A stretch of DNA of 64,000 bases from Phytophthora hibernalis. Its lineage: Eukaryota > Oomycota > Peronosporomycetes > Peronosporales > Peronosporaceae. This document shows positions 31,081-42,094 of this stretch, piece after piece. The DNA lies in contig JAAKBF010000027.1 in assembly GCA_012656075.1 (NCBI GenBank), positions 372,001 to 436,000 of the forward strand, read 5' to 3'. The notes under the pieces are model-generated. The model was not told the origin of the DNA, did not search any database, and saw only the letters and a list, made by a program, of their open reading frames with translations. The position numbers and the translations under genes are program-made. Each line of letters begins with the position of its first letter. Within the stretch, counting starts at the first letter, position 1.

Positions 31081-32726
31081 CGCGTGCATTCGCTATTACA
31101 GTCAGCTCAGCACGCGGAAATTTGCAGAGGACGAGATGTTCATGCTCGTGAGCTTCGATTATCTCTCGGTCCAGAAAATGTATACACAAGTCGCATTGAA
31201 ATGTCAGCGTAACCCCGCTCTGTTTGAGCCGTACAGCGACATCACTGAAGAAGTGCTCATCGAAGAGCTGAATGACAACGAGATGCGGCGACAAGGGCGC
31301 ACAACATCGATGCGTGGTCATGGCTCCAGCGCGGCCGACTTTCTCAACACAGTGGAGCTCAGTGGTAGCGCGATGTGGGGCAGCAATGCCGAGCGAGCGC
31401 AATGTCGGCGACGGGAGTTCGCGTATCAGGCGCGGTTTGGCCAGCCGGCGCTTTTCGTCACGTTAACACCGAACGTCGCTGACTCCTTTGTTATGGCGCA
31501 GTACTGTGGTGTCATGTCTGTCGACACTCTGTTTGATGCTGCGTTGGCTGAGTCGTCTGGAAGGTCGGCATTACACAGCGCGAGCATGCGGAATGACGTT
31601 GCATCGGCTCGACTATTCATGCACAACATGGATGTCTTCATTGAACACGTACTAGGTGTCCCACCCAAGAAGATGAAGAGCAAGCCGTTCGAAGGCCTCT
31701 TCGGGGACGTCAAGGCGTACTTCGGAATGATCGAAACCCAAGGCGGTGGAACGTTACACGCCCACTTCTTGATTTGGTTGGGTGATGCTCCACCGAACAG
31801 CGAAGCGTTCAATCAAATTGTCGCTATGCATGGCGTACAATATTATCGAGACATCGAGGCGTTCGCAGACAGCATTGTGTCGACGTCGATGTCGTTGAGA
31901 GTTGCAGACTCGTCTTGCGTTTTTGCGTCCATTCATACGCCGATCTTGAAGAGTTGCCAATTCCTCCCGAGGTCTATGAAGACCCGAACAAGCTGCGCGG
32001 GCATTTACGCGGTGAACCGGTACTTATTCGGTGCTCCGGGTGCGGCAAAGTTGTTCAGCTCGCAACATGTCATTCGGCGCCTTTTGCTGGAGAACCGACC
32101 GCCCTTGTGGCCGCCTCCGATGCGGGGGTATTCCTCGGACGAACTGAAAGCTGCAGTGCGATTGGAGACGCCGTGTCGAGGTGGCATTGCTGCCGCAAAG
32201 GCAGTGATTTATCGACGCGATATGTATCTTTGCACGGCGCAGCCAGTCGCGGACGACGACGCCTAAGGTGAGTACTTGCAAAACCTGAACCGCACACCAG
32301 TCCGATTCGAGCGACACCAGGACGATGCATTTCGCGATGATAAAGTCGCCCAAGCGCTTGTGATGCTCCCCATCAGTCGAAGACGAGCGGTGGGCGCCTC
32401 GCGCTGTCGCATTTGCGGTCTCGATGCTAGTCTTCATGCTGAATCTACATTGGTGGTCGCATGTTGGGAGCTGCTTCAAGAAAAGTCGCGCTTCTGCACC
32501 CGGTCAATGTCGTTACAAATTTCCACGACCTAGAATCGCGCAGACGGCATGCTCGAACGACGGCATTGCGCTTGCGCGACGAGCACCGTTTGAGTTCGTC
32601 AACGGCTTCAATCGCGAGATTATGTTGACGTTCAAGTCGAATCATGACATCCAAGCCATGATCGGTGGCCTGAATGCGCTGCTGCGGATCTACTACACGA
32701 CCAAGTACGTGACCAAGATGCAATAA
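31070..32726 (+). pseudogene. Helitron Rep (HUH nuclease) domain
   Basis: The frame at 31070-32266 carries ARFGQPALFVTLTPNVADSF and GMIETQGGGTLHAHFLIWLG, where the His-x-His pair is the HUH metal site. In a shifted frame near 32640 follows SNHDIQAMIGGLNALLRIYY and TTKYVTK, in which YTTKYVTK fits the Y-x3-Y-x2-K two-tyrosine motif. Together these are the nicking and joining activities of rolling-circle transposition. Frameshifts near 31900 and 32270 inactivate it. Confidence 0.88.
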
Positions 32727-33541
32727 CAAGTCGAATCGATCACTGCCGTTGCTCTCGCTGCATTTAAGCGGCGCCAGCTACGTGAAGCACGAGACGACGA
32801 TGCAGCTAACGCCAACCGCGATGCAATCGGCCGCAGGCGCGTTGCATCGGTACTTTATGCGATCACCAATCGGCGTGAAATCGCTGGACCACTCGCCGCC
32901 TTGTACGTGCTGGGAGGATCGTGCGCGTACATGAGCGCGCCATGCGCCACGCTCCCTCTCGGAAACGTGCTGCACGAGCTCGTTGGACAAGCGGTGCACG
33001 TGTGATCTTGTAGAGCTACGAGAGAATGACTCACGCGCCACCTTTCGCGCAGCATCGTTTCTTGACAACTATTTATTCCGGCCGACGACGTTGGAGAAGC
33101 TCAGTTTGTACGAGTACGTGGCAAAGCACTTTCGACGCAAGCGAACATCATCGACAACAGAGGCGGTTTTTCGTGCCAGATCACCCACTTTTCAGCACGC
33201 ATTGCGCCGAAACGCACAACGATGAAGTCGTTCCGGTCGTGGCTGGCATGCGCATGCCCTTCATGAATTCCGAGTCACCTTTTGAACTCATCGTGAAGAG
33301 GAGTCAGTGCTGAATGGGTCGACGCGTTCGTGCAATGGGAACCCACGCGCACGAGCTTTACGCGCGAGATCATGGTCAACATGGACGACTACTATCGCGC
33401 CGCTAACCAGGCAACGGAGTGTACCGAGTTGAGCGAGGTTGGCGAGATCGTCGCTGACAACGCCACCGACAGCGACGAGCTCGGGAACGCAGCACTCGAC
33501 CGTACGGATGCGAGCGAATTGATGGGTCCAGTTGCTGCTGA

Positions 33542-35611
33542 ATGCGATGCCTTTTGTCATTTTTCGACGACGACGACGCCGGTGATAACGACGACGAAAG
33601 CGCAGTTGCATCCGCTCTCGAGTCGACGTTGCCGATCTTCCCGAACTCGGGATCCTCTCTCTCAAGCGGGCAATACCATAATTTACTAAGCACGGCCGCA
33701 CAGAGGACGGTGGGCACAGCCGCACACCTGCGGAACCGTAGCTCAACGTTTGACTTGTCAATCGACGAGCTGCAGCGATTCGTCACTGACACCTCCAATG
33801 ACGAGACCGAACCGCAGCGCTCGGAGCTGTTCCGGAACGAGAGACCCACCGAAGTCGTCCAGCTGATTGCAAGCGCCCTCGATTGCGTCCGGGAGTGGTC
33901 GCCACCGACGGAGCCGCCGACACAGGCACCGCCACCGCTCCGGCCTTACGCATCCATTGAAGACGTCTCTCGAGCGTTCACGCTCAACGAGTGGCAACAC
34001 GCAGCATTCACCCTCATCGCGACCTCGCTTCTCCAACGCTTTCTCCGTCAAGTGCTTGGCAGCGTTCATAGTAACGGCGGTGGCTACCGCACAGAGAATT
34101 TTGAGGCGCGCTTTCGTGATGATCAGCTACTGATGTTCATCGGCGGTGCCGGTGGCACCGGCAAAAGCAGAGTGATCGACGCGGTTGACGCATTTTGCGC
34201 CAGCTGGCACCGCAATGACTCCATCGTGAAACGGCCCTAACGGGCAAAGCGGCAACACTCATTGGCGGGCGAACACTCGCAAGCTTCATGATGCGTCTGC
34301 AGCATGCTATCAACAACAAACATTTTGCGCCGCTGGATCTCCTCGTCGTTGATGAAGTTTCGATGATGAACAAGCCCGACTGGCTGCGGCTCGACAAGCT
34401 GATGCGCCGCTACAAACATGTGCCCGGTGTGCCGTTCGGCGGCGTCCATATAGTACTCGTTGGTGACTTTCTGCAAATGCCGCCCGTGAAGGCCGACCCG
34501 ATCTACCTCGACCCGGCGGAAAAACGCGAAAAGTGAGCACCGCCGACATTGAAGGATTCGAGCTGTGTTCACGACTGTCATCATCCTCCACGAGTCGGTC
34601 CGCTTTCGAGAAGACCCGGAGTGGGGGAAGGCTGCCGCCTCGCTAGGCTCGGGCAATGGACTCCAGAATTCATCGAGCTGATCAATAGCCGCGTGCTTTC
34701 ACGGCGCGACCACGCGGGACCTCCGTCGGCAGCGCTTCGAAACGAAATTGGCGCCGATGCAGTCTTTGTCACTCCCGAGAACGCGACCCGCTTGGCTGTC
34801 AACAATGCGTTCATGGCAACGACCGCGAAATTACTCCCTACTGACATATTTCCTGTCCGCGTCACCGCCAATTTCAAGGGCGTGCTCAACGTACTGGGTC
34901 AGAGCGATCTTCGATATGTCATGAGTCTACCCGACAATCGCTTCGGGAGGATGGCACCCTATCTCGACATCATTGACGACATGCCCGCTCAGGTGACGCA
35001 GAACGTCGCGACTGCGAAAGGTATTGCAAACGGCACGCTCGGTACCCTCGCGTTTGTGCACTTCCCCACCAGCACTGGATTTCGACTCGTGCGCGACGGC
35101 GCGTCTAACACGGTCGTGCAGCTGCCTCGTCAATCGCCTGACTACGCTATACTCCGTGTGCCGCGTCCGCAATCGACTGCAATCCGTCCAGGACTCGACC
35201 CGGAGCTGTTCCCGGTGTTTTCACGACTGAGGCGTACATGAAGTCGACGATCACACTCCCAAAGCTCCGGGCGCCCAGCCGCGCTCGACCACCGTGAAGC
35301 CACAGCAGCTGCCGTTCGTCTGCGCCGTCGGTTCGACCGTATATAAGGTCCAGGGCGAGACGCTCCAGTCGATGGTCGTCATGGACTGGAAGGCGGCGCA
35401 ACGAGGCGTGAACAAACCACAACAACCATACCTCCTTGTTTCTCGAGTGACGTCCAGAAACGCGTTCATTGCATTGACTTCATTTACCCACGAGCTTGCA
35501 GCGTGGGCCAAACCGCCTGCAAGCGCTCTCAAGGAAGAAGAACGATTGAACCACCTCAGCAACGTCACCCTGGCGACATTCCAGTCATCACTGGCACCCG
35601 ACGTCTCCTGA
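33542..35611 (+). pseudogene. Helitron PIF1-type helicase domain
   Basis: QLLMFIGGAGGTGKSRVIDA near 34125 is the Walker A site, LDLLVVDEVSMMNKPDWLRL near 34335 the Walker B site, and HIVLVGDFLQMPPVKADPIY motif III. Downstream, GIANGTLGTLAFVHFPTSTG (about 35025) and STVYKVQGETLQSMVVMDWK with YLLVSRVTSRNAFI (35330-35470) are the C-terminal helicase motifs; the ORF stops at 35611. Breaks lie near 34240, 34536 and 35240. Confidence 0.9.
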
Positions 35612-35675
35612 GCAGTGAAGTATCCGTTGTGAATGCCGATCCACATAACACAATCGTGCTACGGCTGTGACTCCT

Positions 35676-36240
35676 TTACCACCGCTGTTTCTGTGGACCA
35701 TCTACATGTAGCTTGATCGGAGTCTTTACGGCGTCGGGCGAGTGGATAGTGAGTCGGCGGCTGGACTTGTCCGCCGTGAGGTCCATCGTCTCGACGACGA
35801 TGGCATCCACGGCCAGGAGCGGCGCGTCCAGCTCGTAGCGGTCGCTCTGCACCAGCAGCTCAATGTTCTTGTTCGCGTAGAGCCCGAAGAGGTTCACGGA
35901 CTTGATGCGGCACTTGAAGCAATGGTCTGCACAGCATATGCACCTTGGCGTCAGACGAGCGAGTCATCAGGTTAGCCACCCGTCTGCTTCTCGCAATTGA
36001 AGCGCGCCGCGACCCCGCATCACCACGCCAGCGCGCGAGGTACGGTCAGATAACGCCGCGGTCATCGCCGGGTCGGGGAGCTTCACTCACCAGCATCTCG
36101 GGCGCCGCGAAGAGCTCGTGCACGGCGCAGAAGGAGTTTTTCGCTATTCGCGCCGATGATGCGCTTGATGGCCGCCACGAAGTCCTCGTTGCGGTGTTCC
36201 CCACGAAGCGCACGCCACGGGTAGCGGTCCTAAATGATTT
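35676..36240 (-). pseudogene. Unknown protein fragment, two exons
   Basis: The minus strand reads RYPWRALRGEHRNEDFVAAI, KRIIGANSEK and, shifted, NSFCAVHELFAAPEML before a GTGAGT donor near 36090. After an AG near 35930 it continues HCFKCRIKSVNLFGLYANKN, IELLVQSDRYELDAPLLAVD and ends with a stop at 35676. It looks like a piece of a normal host protein next to a Helitron, which are known to capture gene fragments; capture is inferred, and the family is not recognised. Confidence 0.45.
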
Positions 36241-36293
36241 TTAAAAAATACCGTGAAGTAAAAGGACTTGCTCGGCCCCTTGCGGGAAATTCT

Positions 36294-36362
36294 GTGTCAT
36301 CGCTGCGGGACTCGAACCCGGCTGTGCCTTGTGGTTGGTACACCGCTAGACCACTCCACCAA
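36294..36362 (-). tRNA. tRNA-like sequence or SINE head, probably not functional
   Basis: On the minus strand an A box (TGGTCTAGCGG, 36353-36343) and a perfect B box (GGTTCGAGTCC, 36318-36308) are correctly spaced. The acceptor and anticodon stems do not pair well and the anticodon loop lacks the usual T33, so a real tRNA is unlikely. A tRNA-derived SINE promoter is the better guess. Confidence 0.45.
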
Positions 36363-36690
36363 TGCCATCGTTTCTCCCTGAACGACAATAATATCCAATA
36401 CTAATTGATATGTGGTCCACACTCCAATAGCAAGTGTGTTGCCCTATGTTGCGCTTGCGCAATGCTGTGATGCACCCACTCTCCCTATGTTGCGCGCGCG
36501 GTGCGCTAACGCTGTGTGTGTGACGAAGGTTGCCTGAGCGGCGCGGTGCGCCGAAAGTTGAGTGATGACAAACTTGAAATCCGTAAGGACCCCTAGCAAG
36601 TTCTCACTAAAGTTCGAACTGCACCAGCAATATGCTAATTTGCGGTAGTCATCCGTCCACCCTATTTCACATGATTTGTATCACTTCTCC
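36363..36690. other. Stretch with no recognisable gene
   Basis: Holds a short repeat of CTATGTTGCGC and GCGCGC-rich sequence around 36440-36540. No coding signal. Confidence 0.4.
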
Positions 36691-37840
36691 GCAGAGGCTT
36701 TCAACGCCGCATTGATCCGTTTACGCAGTTACAAGTTGTAACTTACAACCCTGAAGATCCGAGAACGGGGTTCAGAACACTGTTTACGACAACGCAAAGG
36801 TCGCTTTGATTGCTTCACTCACTCGATTTTCTCCAAAACCTCAACTGGTTGCTCCAGTTCATCCGATCACCAGGATCTCGCGCTTTGAGCGAGATCTGTC
36901 TCAGATATACCCCACACGTTGAAGACAGCGAACAAGCCACACATTTCGCGGTGCCGATGCAACCCCACTTTTCAATTTGCCTCCCAGCAACCAACCAACA
37001 ACAAGTTCCTTCGGTCTACCAACACCAAACCAGTAACCTCGACAACCAGCACCATGGCGTTTAACAAGTTTGCTCTCGGAGCCATCGCCATGATCATTAT
37101 GGCCACCATCTACAACATCGCCGGTTTCATCTTACCCATGTGGAGCGTGAACAAGACCGTCAATGCTGCGCTCAGCACCGAGGTGTCCAGCACCAACTTC
37201 AAGGCCGGGCTCCTGGGCTTCTGCGTCGACAGCGAGCTTACCAACCCCAGCACCGTGCTTGACCACTGCTTTTACTACAAATTCGGGTCTTCGTACGACG
37301 ATCTGTCCGTGATCAACAGCGAAGTATGGTCGAAGTATTCATCGGACGGCGTGTGCAAGGGCTACAGCAACGCCGGCGACGTGAGCGACGCAGAGCAGTT
37401 GGCGTTTTCGACGGTTCTTGCTACCGCCGCCGGCATGGACGCGGAGCAGTTCGACAAGTTCCTGGACAAGTCGTGCGGACTGTTGGGCACGGCTACCATG
37501 ACGTTCGGTGGCATGAGCATGTCGAACGGCGTGATGGCGATCATCTCGATGGTGGGCGCTATCACGTGTTGCAAGGGCAACAAGAAGTTCGTGGGCGGCG
37601 GTTTTTTCCTGGCCAGCGTAGCGTGTTTCACGGCCGCGTTGACGTTCGTGTTGTGGGTGATGCAGTCGAAGCCGTTGGGCGAGGAGGACGACACGTCGTT
37701 CAAGGCGGCGTTCTTCCTGATGATCATCTCGATGCTGCACTACCCGCTGGCAATGTTCATGTTCTGGAAGTACTTGAAGCAGCAGCAGGAGGCGGCGGAG
37801 AAGGTTGTCGAGGAGGATCACATGACGTACACGAGCGCTG
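36690..37840 (+). repeat. Left arm of a large inverted duplication
   Basis: From about 36690 to 37840 the sequence matches, in inverted orientation, about 41390-40165. The core, from the 5' flank at about 36800 to codon 250, is almost identical; the outer flank is more diverged (for example around AGATCCGAGAACGG). Confidence 0.85.
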
Positions 37841-37884
37841 AGACTCCGAAGTATGAGGAAGCAATGCCGATTAGCTTAGTATAG
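37054..37884 (+). CDS. Claudin-like four-helix membrane protein, copy 1
   Basis: A 276-residue ORF without introns. The start at 37054 (MAFNKFALGAIAMIIMATIY) is chosen because it begins just before the first membrane segment and matches the starts of the two paralogs. Four hydrophobic segments lie at about residues 8-28, 168-188, 198-220 and 238-262. The first large loop contains LPMWSVN, GFCVDSELTN and further Cys residues. This layout resembles claudin, SUR7/PalI or amastin-type proteins of the plasma membrane; an exact family is not claimed. The C-terminal tail is acidic. Confidence 0.85.
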   Translation: MAFNKFALGAIAMIIMATIYNIAGFILPMWSVNKTVNAALSTEVSSTNFKAGLLGFCVDSELTNPSTVLDHCFYYKFGSSYDDLSVINSEVWSKYSSDGVCKGYSNAGDVSDAEQLAFSTVLATAAGMDAEQFDKFLDKSCGLLGTATMTFGGMSMSNGVMAIISMVGAITCCKGNKKFVGGGFFLASVACFTAALTFVLWVMQSKPLGEEDDTSFKAAFFLMIISMLHYPLAMFMFWKYLKQQQEAAEKVVEEDHMTYTSAETPKYEEAMPISLV

Positions 37885-38391
37885 AGGTAGGAAGCCAGGT
37901 CTGCTTTCTATAAAATGCTTGATAAACATGTTGCGGAGTTGCTTTATTTTTGAATCTTTGGCAAAGAATATTATAAGTACATGTAAAATATTATGGGTGC
38001 ACGCATTTGAATTATTGCCAGCGAACTGGTTAACAGTAAAAAGAGTGAGAACTCACAAATCCCGCTGGTCGACACTATGCACAATATTGATGGGCTACGC
38101 TAATACGGTAAGCGACAAAAGTTTACTGTAAATTTGGGACCCCGCAATGACAACAATCAATCGTTCGGTCCCCAGCTGGACTGGATTTTTACTCTTGCCT
38201 GTCAACCCCAACAGAACAGGACATGTGGAATCGATTTAATGAACTGCTTACGGCTCTAATGAGGGCGCTCCAGATTATTTTGAGATATTGTTACTTCGAA
38301 GTACATGTACCGGTACCAGCACAAAACTACTCCGCAATATTCATTGTCCCACTTACCATCGAGAGCGAAAACCACTTCCCAACGAAAATCG

Positions 38392-39210
38392 ATGGCCATC
38401 TCTAAACACGGCTACGGCGCCATGGCCATGATTGTTATCGGCACGCTCTACACCGCCGTCGCTATGGTCCTGCCCATGTGGTCCGTCAACGCCACCGTGA
38501 ACTCCGCTCTGACGGATGAGGTGGCCAGCACGAACTTCAAGGCCGGCCTCATGGGCTTCTGTGTCGACAGTGAGCTCACCAACTCCAGCACCGTGCTTGA
38601 GAACTGTTTCTACTACAACTTCGGGTCGTCGTACGACGGCCTCTCCGTCATCGACGAGAAGGTGTGGGCCCAATACTCGGCCGAAGGTGTGTGCAAGGCC
38701 TACGGTAACGCTGGTGACGTGAGCGACGCGGAACGACTGAAATATGTGACGGTACTGGCCACGGCCGCCGGCATGGACGCGGACCAGTTCGACAAGTTCC
38801 TGGACAAATCGTGTGGCATGATCGGTATGGGCTCGATGACGTTCGGCGGAATGAGTATGTCGAATGGTCTGATGGCGATCATCGCGATCGTGGGTGCCAT
38901 TACGTGCCGCAAGGGAAACAAGAAGTGGGTCGGTGGGGGTTTCTTCCTGGCGGGTGTGGCTGCTTTCACGGCCATGCTGACGTTAGTGATGTGGATGGTT
39001 CAGGCGGGTCCTCTGGGCGAGAAGGACGACGCGTCGTTGAAGACGGCGTTCTTCTTGATGATTATCGCGATGCTGCACTACCCGTTGGCGATGTTCATGT
39101 TCTGGAAGCATTTGAACGAGCAGGAGACAACAAAGGAGCTGGATGGTGATCAGTCAACATTTGTTCTGGAGGCTTCCGATAGCCAGGGCGGGTCCCGTGC
39201 ATACATGTAG
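38392..39210 (+). CDS. Claudin-like four-helix membrane protein, copy 2
   Basis: A 272-residue ORF, clearly paralogous to copies 1 and 3 (shared LPMWSVN, STNFKAGL, GFCVDSELTN, AGDVSDAE, LDKSCG, MTFGGMSMSNG) but diverged at many positions. The start at 38392 matches the other copies. It lies between the two near-identical inverted copies. The C-terminal tail differs (DQSTFVLEASDSQGG). Four membrane segments are in the same places as in copy 1. Probably a plasma membrane protein. Confidence 0.85.
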   Translation: MAISKHGYGAMAMIVIGTLYTAVAMVLPMWSVNATVNSALTDEVASTNFKAGLMGFCVDSELTNSSTVLENCFYYNFGSSYDGLSVIDEKVWAQYSAEGVCKAYGNAGDVSDAERLKYVTVLATAAGMDADQFDKFLDKSCGMIGMGSMTFGGMSMSNGLMAIIAIVGAITCRKGNKKWVGGGFFLAGVAAFTAMLTLVMWMVQAGPLGEKDDASLKTAFFLMIIAMLHYPLAMFMFWKHLNEQETTKELDGDQSTFVLEASDSQGGSRAYM

Positions 39211-40126
39211 GAACATTTGTGCGGTTATTGCGCTATTAGTTTATTTTCCATGTAAATAGAGACCAAGTTCACTCACTGTACGCGTTGTTTCTGCCGTTGC
39301 TGTGATAGGGCTGCCACCGACGAGTGGTTTGAAACGTATATCGGAGATGAACCAAGGCCATCGCGAAATAAGGACGCTAGAAAACATTCAGGTAATACTG
39401 ACAACCGAGTCGACCGAATTCGCGGCTCGTTTTTGATTTGAATACAACGTACCGGTAGTACTTCAAAAGTATTTCAGCTACCAGCAATATGACGGAATTC
39501 AACTCGTACTCCAGTCAATACTTCGTACTACTTAAGTACATGTATTGATGAACGCTTTTGCAACCCCACTACCTAATTGAGCCTTCACGTCCTGCGCCGG
39601 CTGGTCTCACCGCGCGCTTCGTTTACTTTACGCGAAAAGCAAAACAAAATCCAGTCCAAACGGAAACCGACCGAGCTTTCGTGGTGCAGCGGAGGGATTA
39701 CCCTCGACACGAGGGCTCCAGTGACGTGGTAATCAGTCAAAAACGAGGCAAATTGGTCTCTTTGCGGAATATGATCTGTCATATCAGACACAACGCCCCC
39801 ATTGTAGTACCTGGCGTCATATTTACGCAAACTAAACCCATGCAAATGTTGTCGAGTGTAAGATACCAGCTGTATTGTATAATTTACAAATCTGGCAATA
39901 TTATTCCCAAATTTACCCTATTCATTGGTTGATTCAAGAGCTACAGGTGCATGTATTGTATTGATAATACAGTATTGTCTTCACGCAGGTGAAATCCTAC
40001 GTAGTACGACCGATGCGTGTTGCATGGACTGCAACCACTTTTCCTCATTTTGCTTAAAACAAACAAACCACCACAAGCTACAACACAGGAGAGGAAAAGA
40101 TCATTGAGTTAATGCTACTAGAACTT
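39211..40126. other. Intergenic stretch
   Basis: Between copies 2 and 3 of the membrane protein family. The sequence is AT-rich and I see no gene, tRNA or clear repeat. Confidence 0.45.
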
Positions 40127-40947
40127 TTATACTAGACTGGCTGGTACACCGCTCACAGGCGTCTCAGCGCCTGAGTACGACGTGTGATCCTCGACAGCCT
40201 TCTCCGCCGCCTCCTGCTGCTGCTTCAAGTACTTCCAGAACATGAACATTGCCAGCGGGTAGTGCAGCATCGAGATGATCATCAGGAAGAACGCCGCCTT
40301 GAACGACGTGTCGTCCTCCTCGCCCAACGGCTTCGACTGCATCACCCACAACACGAACGTCAACGCGGCCGTGAAACACGCTACGCTGGCCAGGAAAAAC
40401 CGCCGCCCACGAACTTCTTGTTGCCCTTGCAACACGTGATAGCGCCCACCATCGAGATGATCGCCATCACGCCGTTCGACATGCTCATGCCACCGAACGT
40501 CATGGTAGCCGTGCCCAACAGTCCGCACGACTTGTCCAGGAACTTGTCGAACTGCTCCGCGTCCATGCCGGCGGCGGTAGCAAGAACCGTCGAAAACGCC
40601 AACTGCTCTGCGTCGCTCACGTCGCCGGCGTTGCTGTAGCCCTTGCACACGCCGTCCGATGAATACTTCGACCATACTTCGCTGTTGATCACGGACAGAT
40701 CGTCGTACGAAGACCCGAATTTGTAGTAAAAGCAGTGGTCAAGCACGGTGCTGGGGTTGGTAAGCTCGCTGTCGACGCAGAAGCCCAGGAGCCCGGCCTT
40801 GAAGTTGGTGCTGGACACCTCGGTGCTGAGCGCAGCATTGACGGTCTTGTTCACGCTCCACATGGGTAAGATGAAACCGGCGATATTGTAGATGGTGGCC
40901 ATAATGATCATGGCGATGGCTCCGAGAGCAAACTTGTTAAACGCCAT
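40127..40947 (-). pseudogene. Claudin-like four-helix membrane protein, copy 3, frameshifted
   Basis: Read on the minus strand from 40947, the first 180 or so residues are identical to copy 1. At 40394-40398 a run of five T (sense strand) replaces the six T of copy 1, causing a 1-base frameshift in the third membrane segment (GGGFFLAS becomes GGGFSWPA). After it the original frame continues open to 40127, with a different tail ending SGVPASLV. Either a pseudogene or a base-call error in a homopolymer. Confidence 0.85.
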
Positions 40948-41390
40948 GGTGCTGGTTGTCGAGGTTACTGGTTTGGTGTTGGTAGACCGAAGGAACTTGT
41001 TGTTGGTTGGTTGCTGGGAGGCAAATTGAAAAGTGGGGTTGCATCGGCACCGCGAAATGTGTGGCTTGTTCGCTGTCTTCAACGTGTGGGGTATATCTGA
41101 GACAGATCTCGCTCAAAGCGCGAGATCCTGGTGATCGGATGAACTGGAGCAACCAGTTGAGGTTTTTGGAGAAAATCGAGTGAGTGAAGCAATCAAAAGC
41201 GACATTTGCGTTGCGGTCAGGTCACCTGGCTCCAGATTGGAGTCCAGTGGAGGGTTTTGAATAAACGAGTGAGTGAAGCAATCAAAAGCGACCTTCGAGT
41301 TGCCGTGAACACCCGTTCTCGGATCCTTAGGCCCAACCGTGGTTAACGCGTAAACGCATCAATGCGACCTTGAAAGCCTCTGCGGGGAGC
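40165..41390 (-). repeat. Right arm of a large inverted duplication
   Basis: Inverted partner of 36690-37840. It carries an extra partial duplication of the 5' flank near 41180-41310 (the motif GATTGCTTCACTCACTCG occurs twice in the sense direction). Confidence 0.85.
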
Positions 41391-41739
41391 GATACCAATT
41401 CTGTGAATTGGAGGTGACTCAAATGGCCTTATCAATTGACGAAGTGAGTTCTCTCGTTCAAGTAGAAAATTGCATGCACGCACAACGTAGCCAACAATGT
41501 TTTAGCAAACGTTACTATTAATATCAAGGAAAGAGTCTACCTAAGCTCTTCAATTAGCTGAGTGTTGCCCTCTTTCAGTCACACGATGAAAACGCAACAA
41601 CGTTCCAGTCATACAAAACTACACGTAGCTCGTTTAGAGTGAGAACCAAGGGGTTCGCCAGCCCTGGTAAATAAAAGCTTAGCGCCACTTGTGTGTCTTC
41701 GTACTTAAGTGCAAAAATCGGCACTATCTCAATGCCACA

Positions 41740-42094
41740 CAATGATATTAACCCCCCGGTACTAAGGCAGCCTTAGTCACATGCTTGATATCAAGCATGT
41801 GGGAATGGACAAAGACTGGACATTTGTGTCGAAATAGTCCGCGATGCACAGGGCTTGGGGTGCCAACCGTCAAAAGAAAAGTCAATGTATCCACTCTCTG
41901 TCATGGCCAGTACACAGCTTTCCCACGTTTTGGTGGCTGATAGCCGTCAGCGTTCACTCCAGAATTCGCCAAGTGGAGTGATGCTGTATGTTGAAGCCAC
42001 TCCGTGAAGAGTGGTGTGCTCCGCCTTGATCTCAATAATCTTCTGACCCAGGCTTGCACAAGTCCGGTCGCGATTTTCGAGAACCCAGTTCGCC
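41740..42094 (+). repeat. Possible Gypsy LTR/leader with two palindromes
   Basis: Lies directly upstream of a plus-strand Gypsy gag remnant. It holds two perfect palindromic stems side by side: 41761-41777 (ACTAAGGC, a central A, GCCTTAGT) and 41778-41801 (CACATGCTTGAT and its complement). Such hairpins are compatible with LTR or leader RNA structure; the LTR boundaries and partner are not visible. Confidence 0.45.

Larger units (their letters stand above)
29713..35611 (+). mobile_element. Helitron rolling-circle transposon, decayed
   Basis: On the plus strand the order is a basic N-terminal leader (29713), a Cys-containing N-terminal domain, the Rep domain with HUH-like and two-tyrosine motifs, and a PIF1-type helicase. 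Frameshifts and stops occur throughout. The typical TC start and CTRR hairpin end could not be fixed by eye. The full length of the protein would be in the usual Helitron range of well over 1500 residues. Confidence 0.9.

Noticed and set aside
37326..37841. Out-of-frame ORFs in the membrane protein gene and the same in its inverted copy
   Set aside because: Products of high GC content; only the frame with membrane segments is conserved among the three paralogs.
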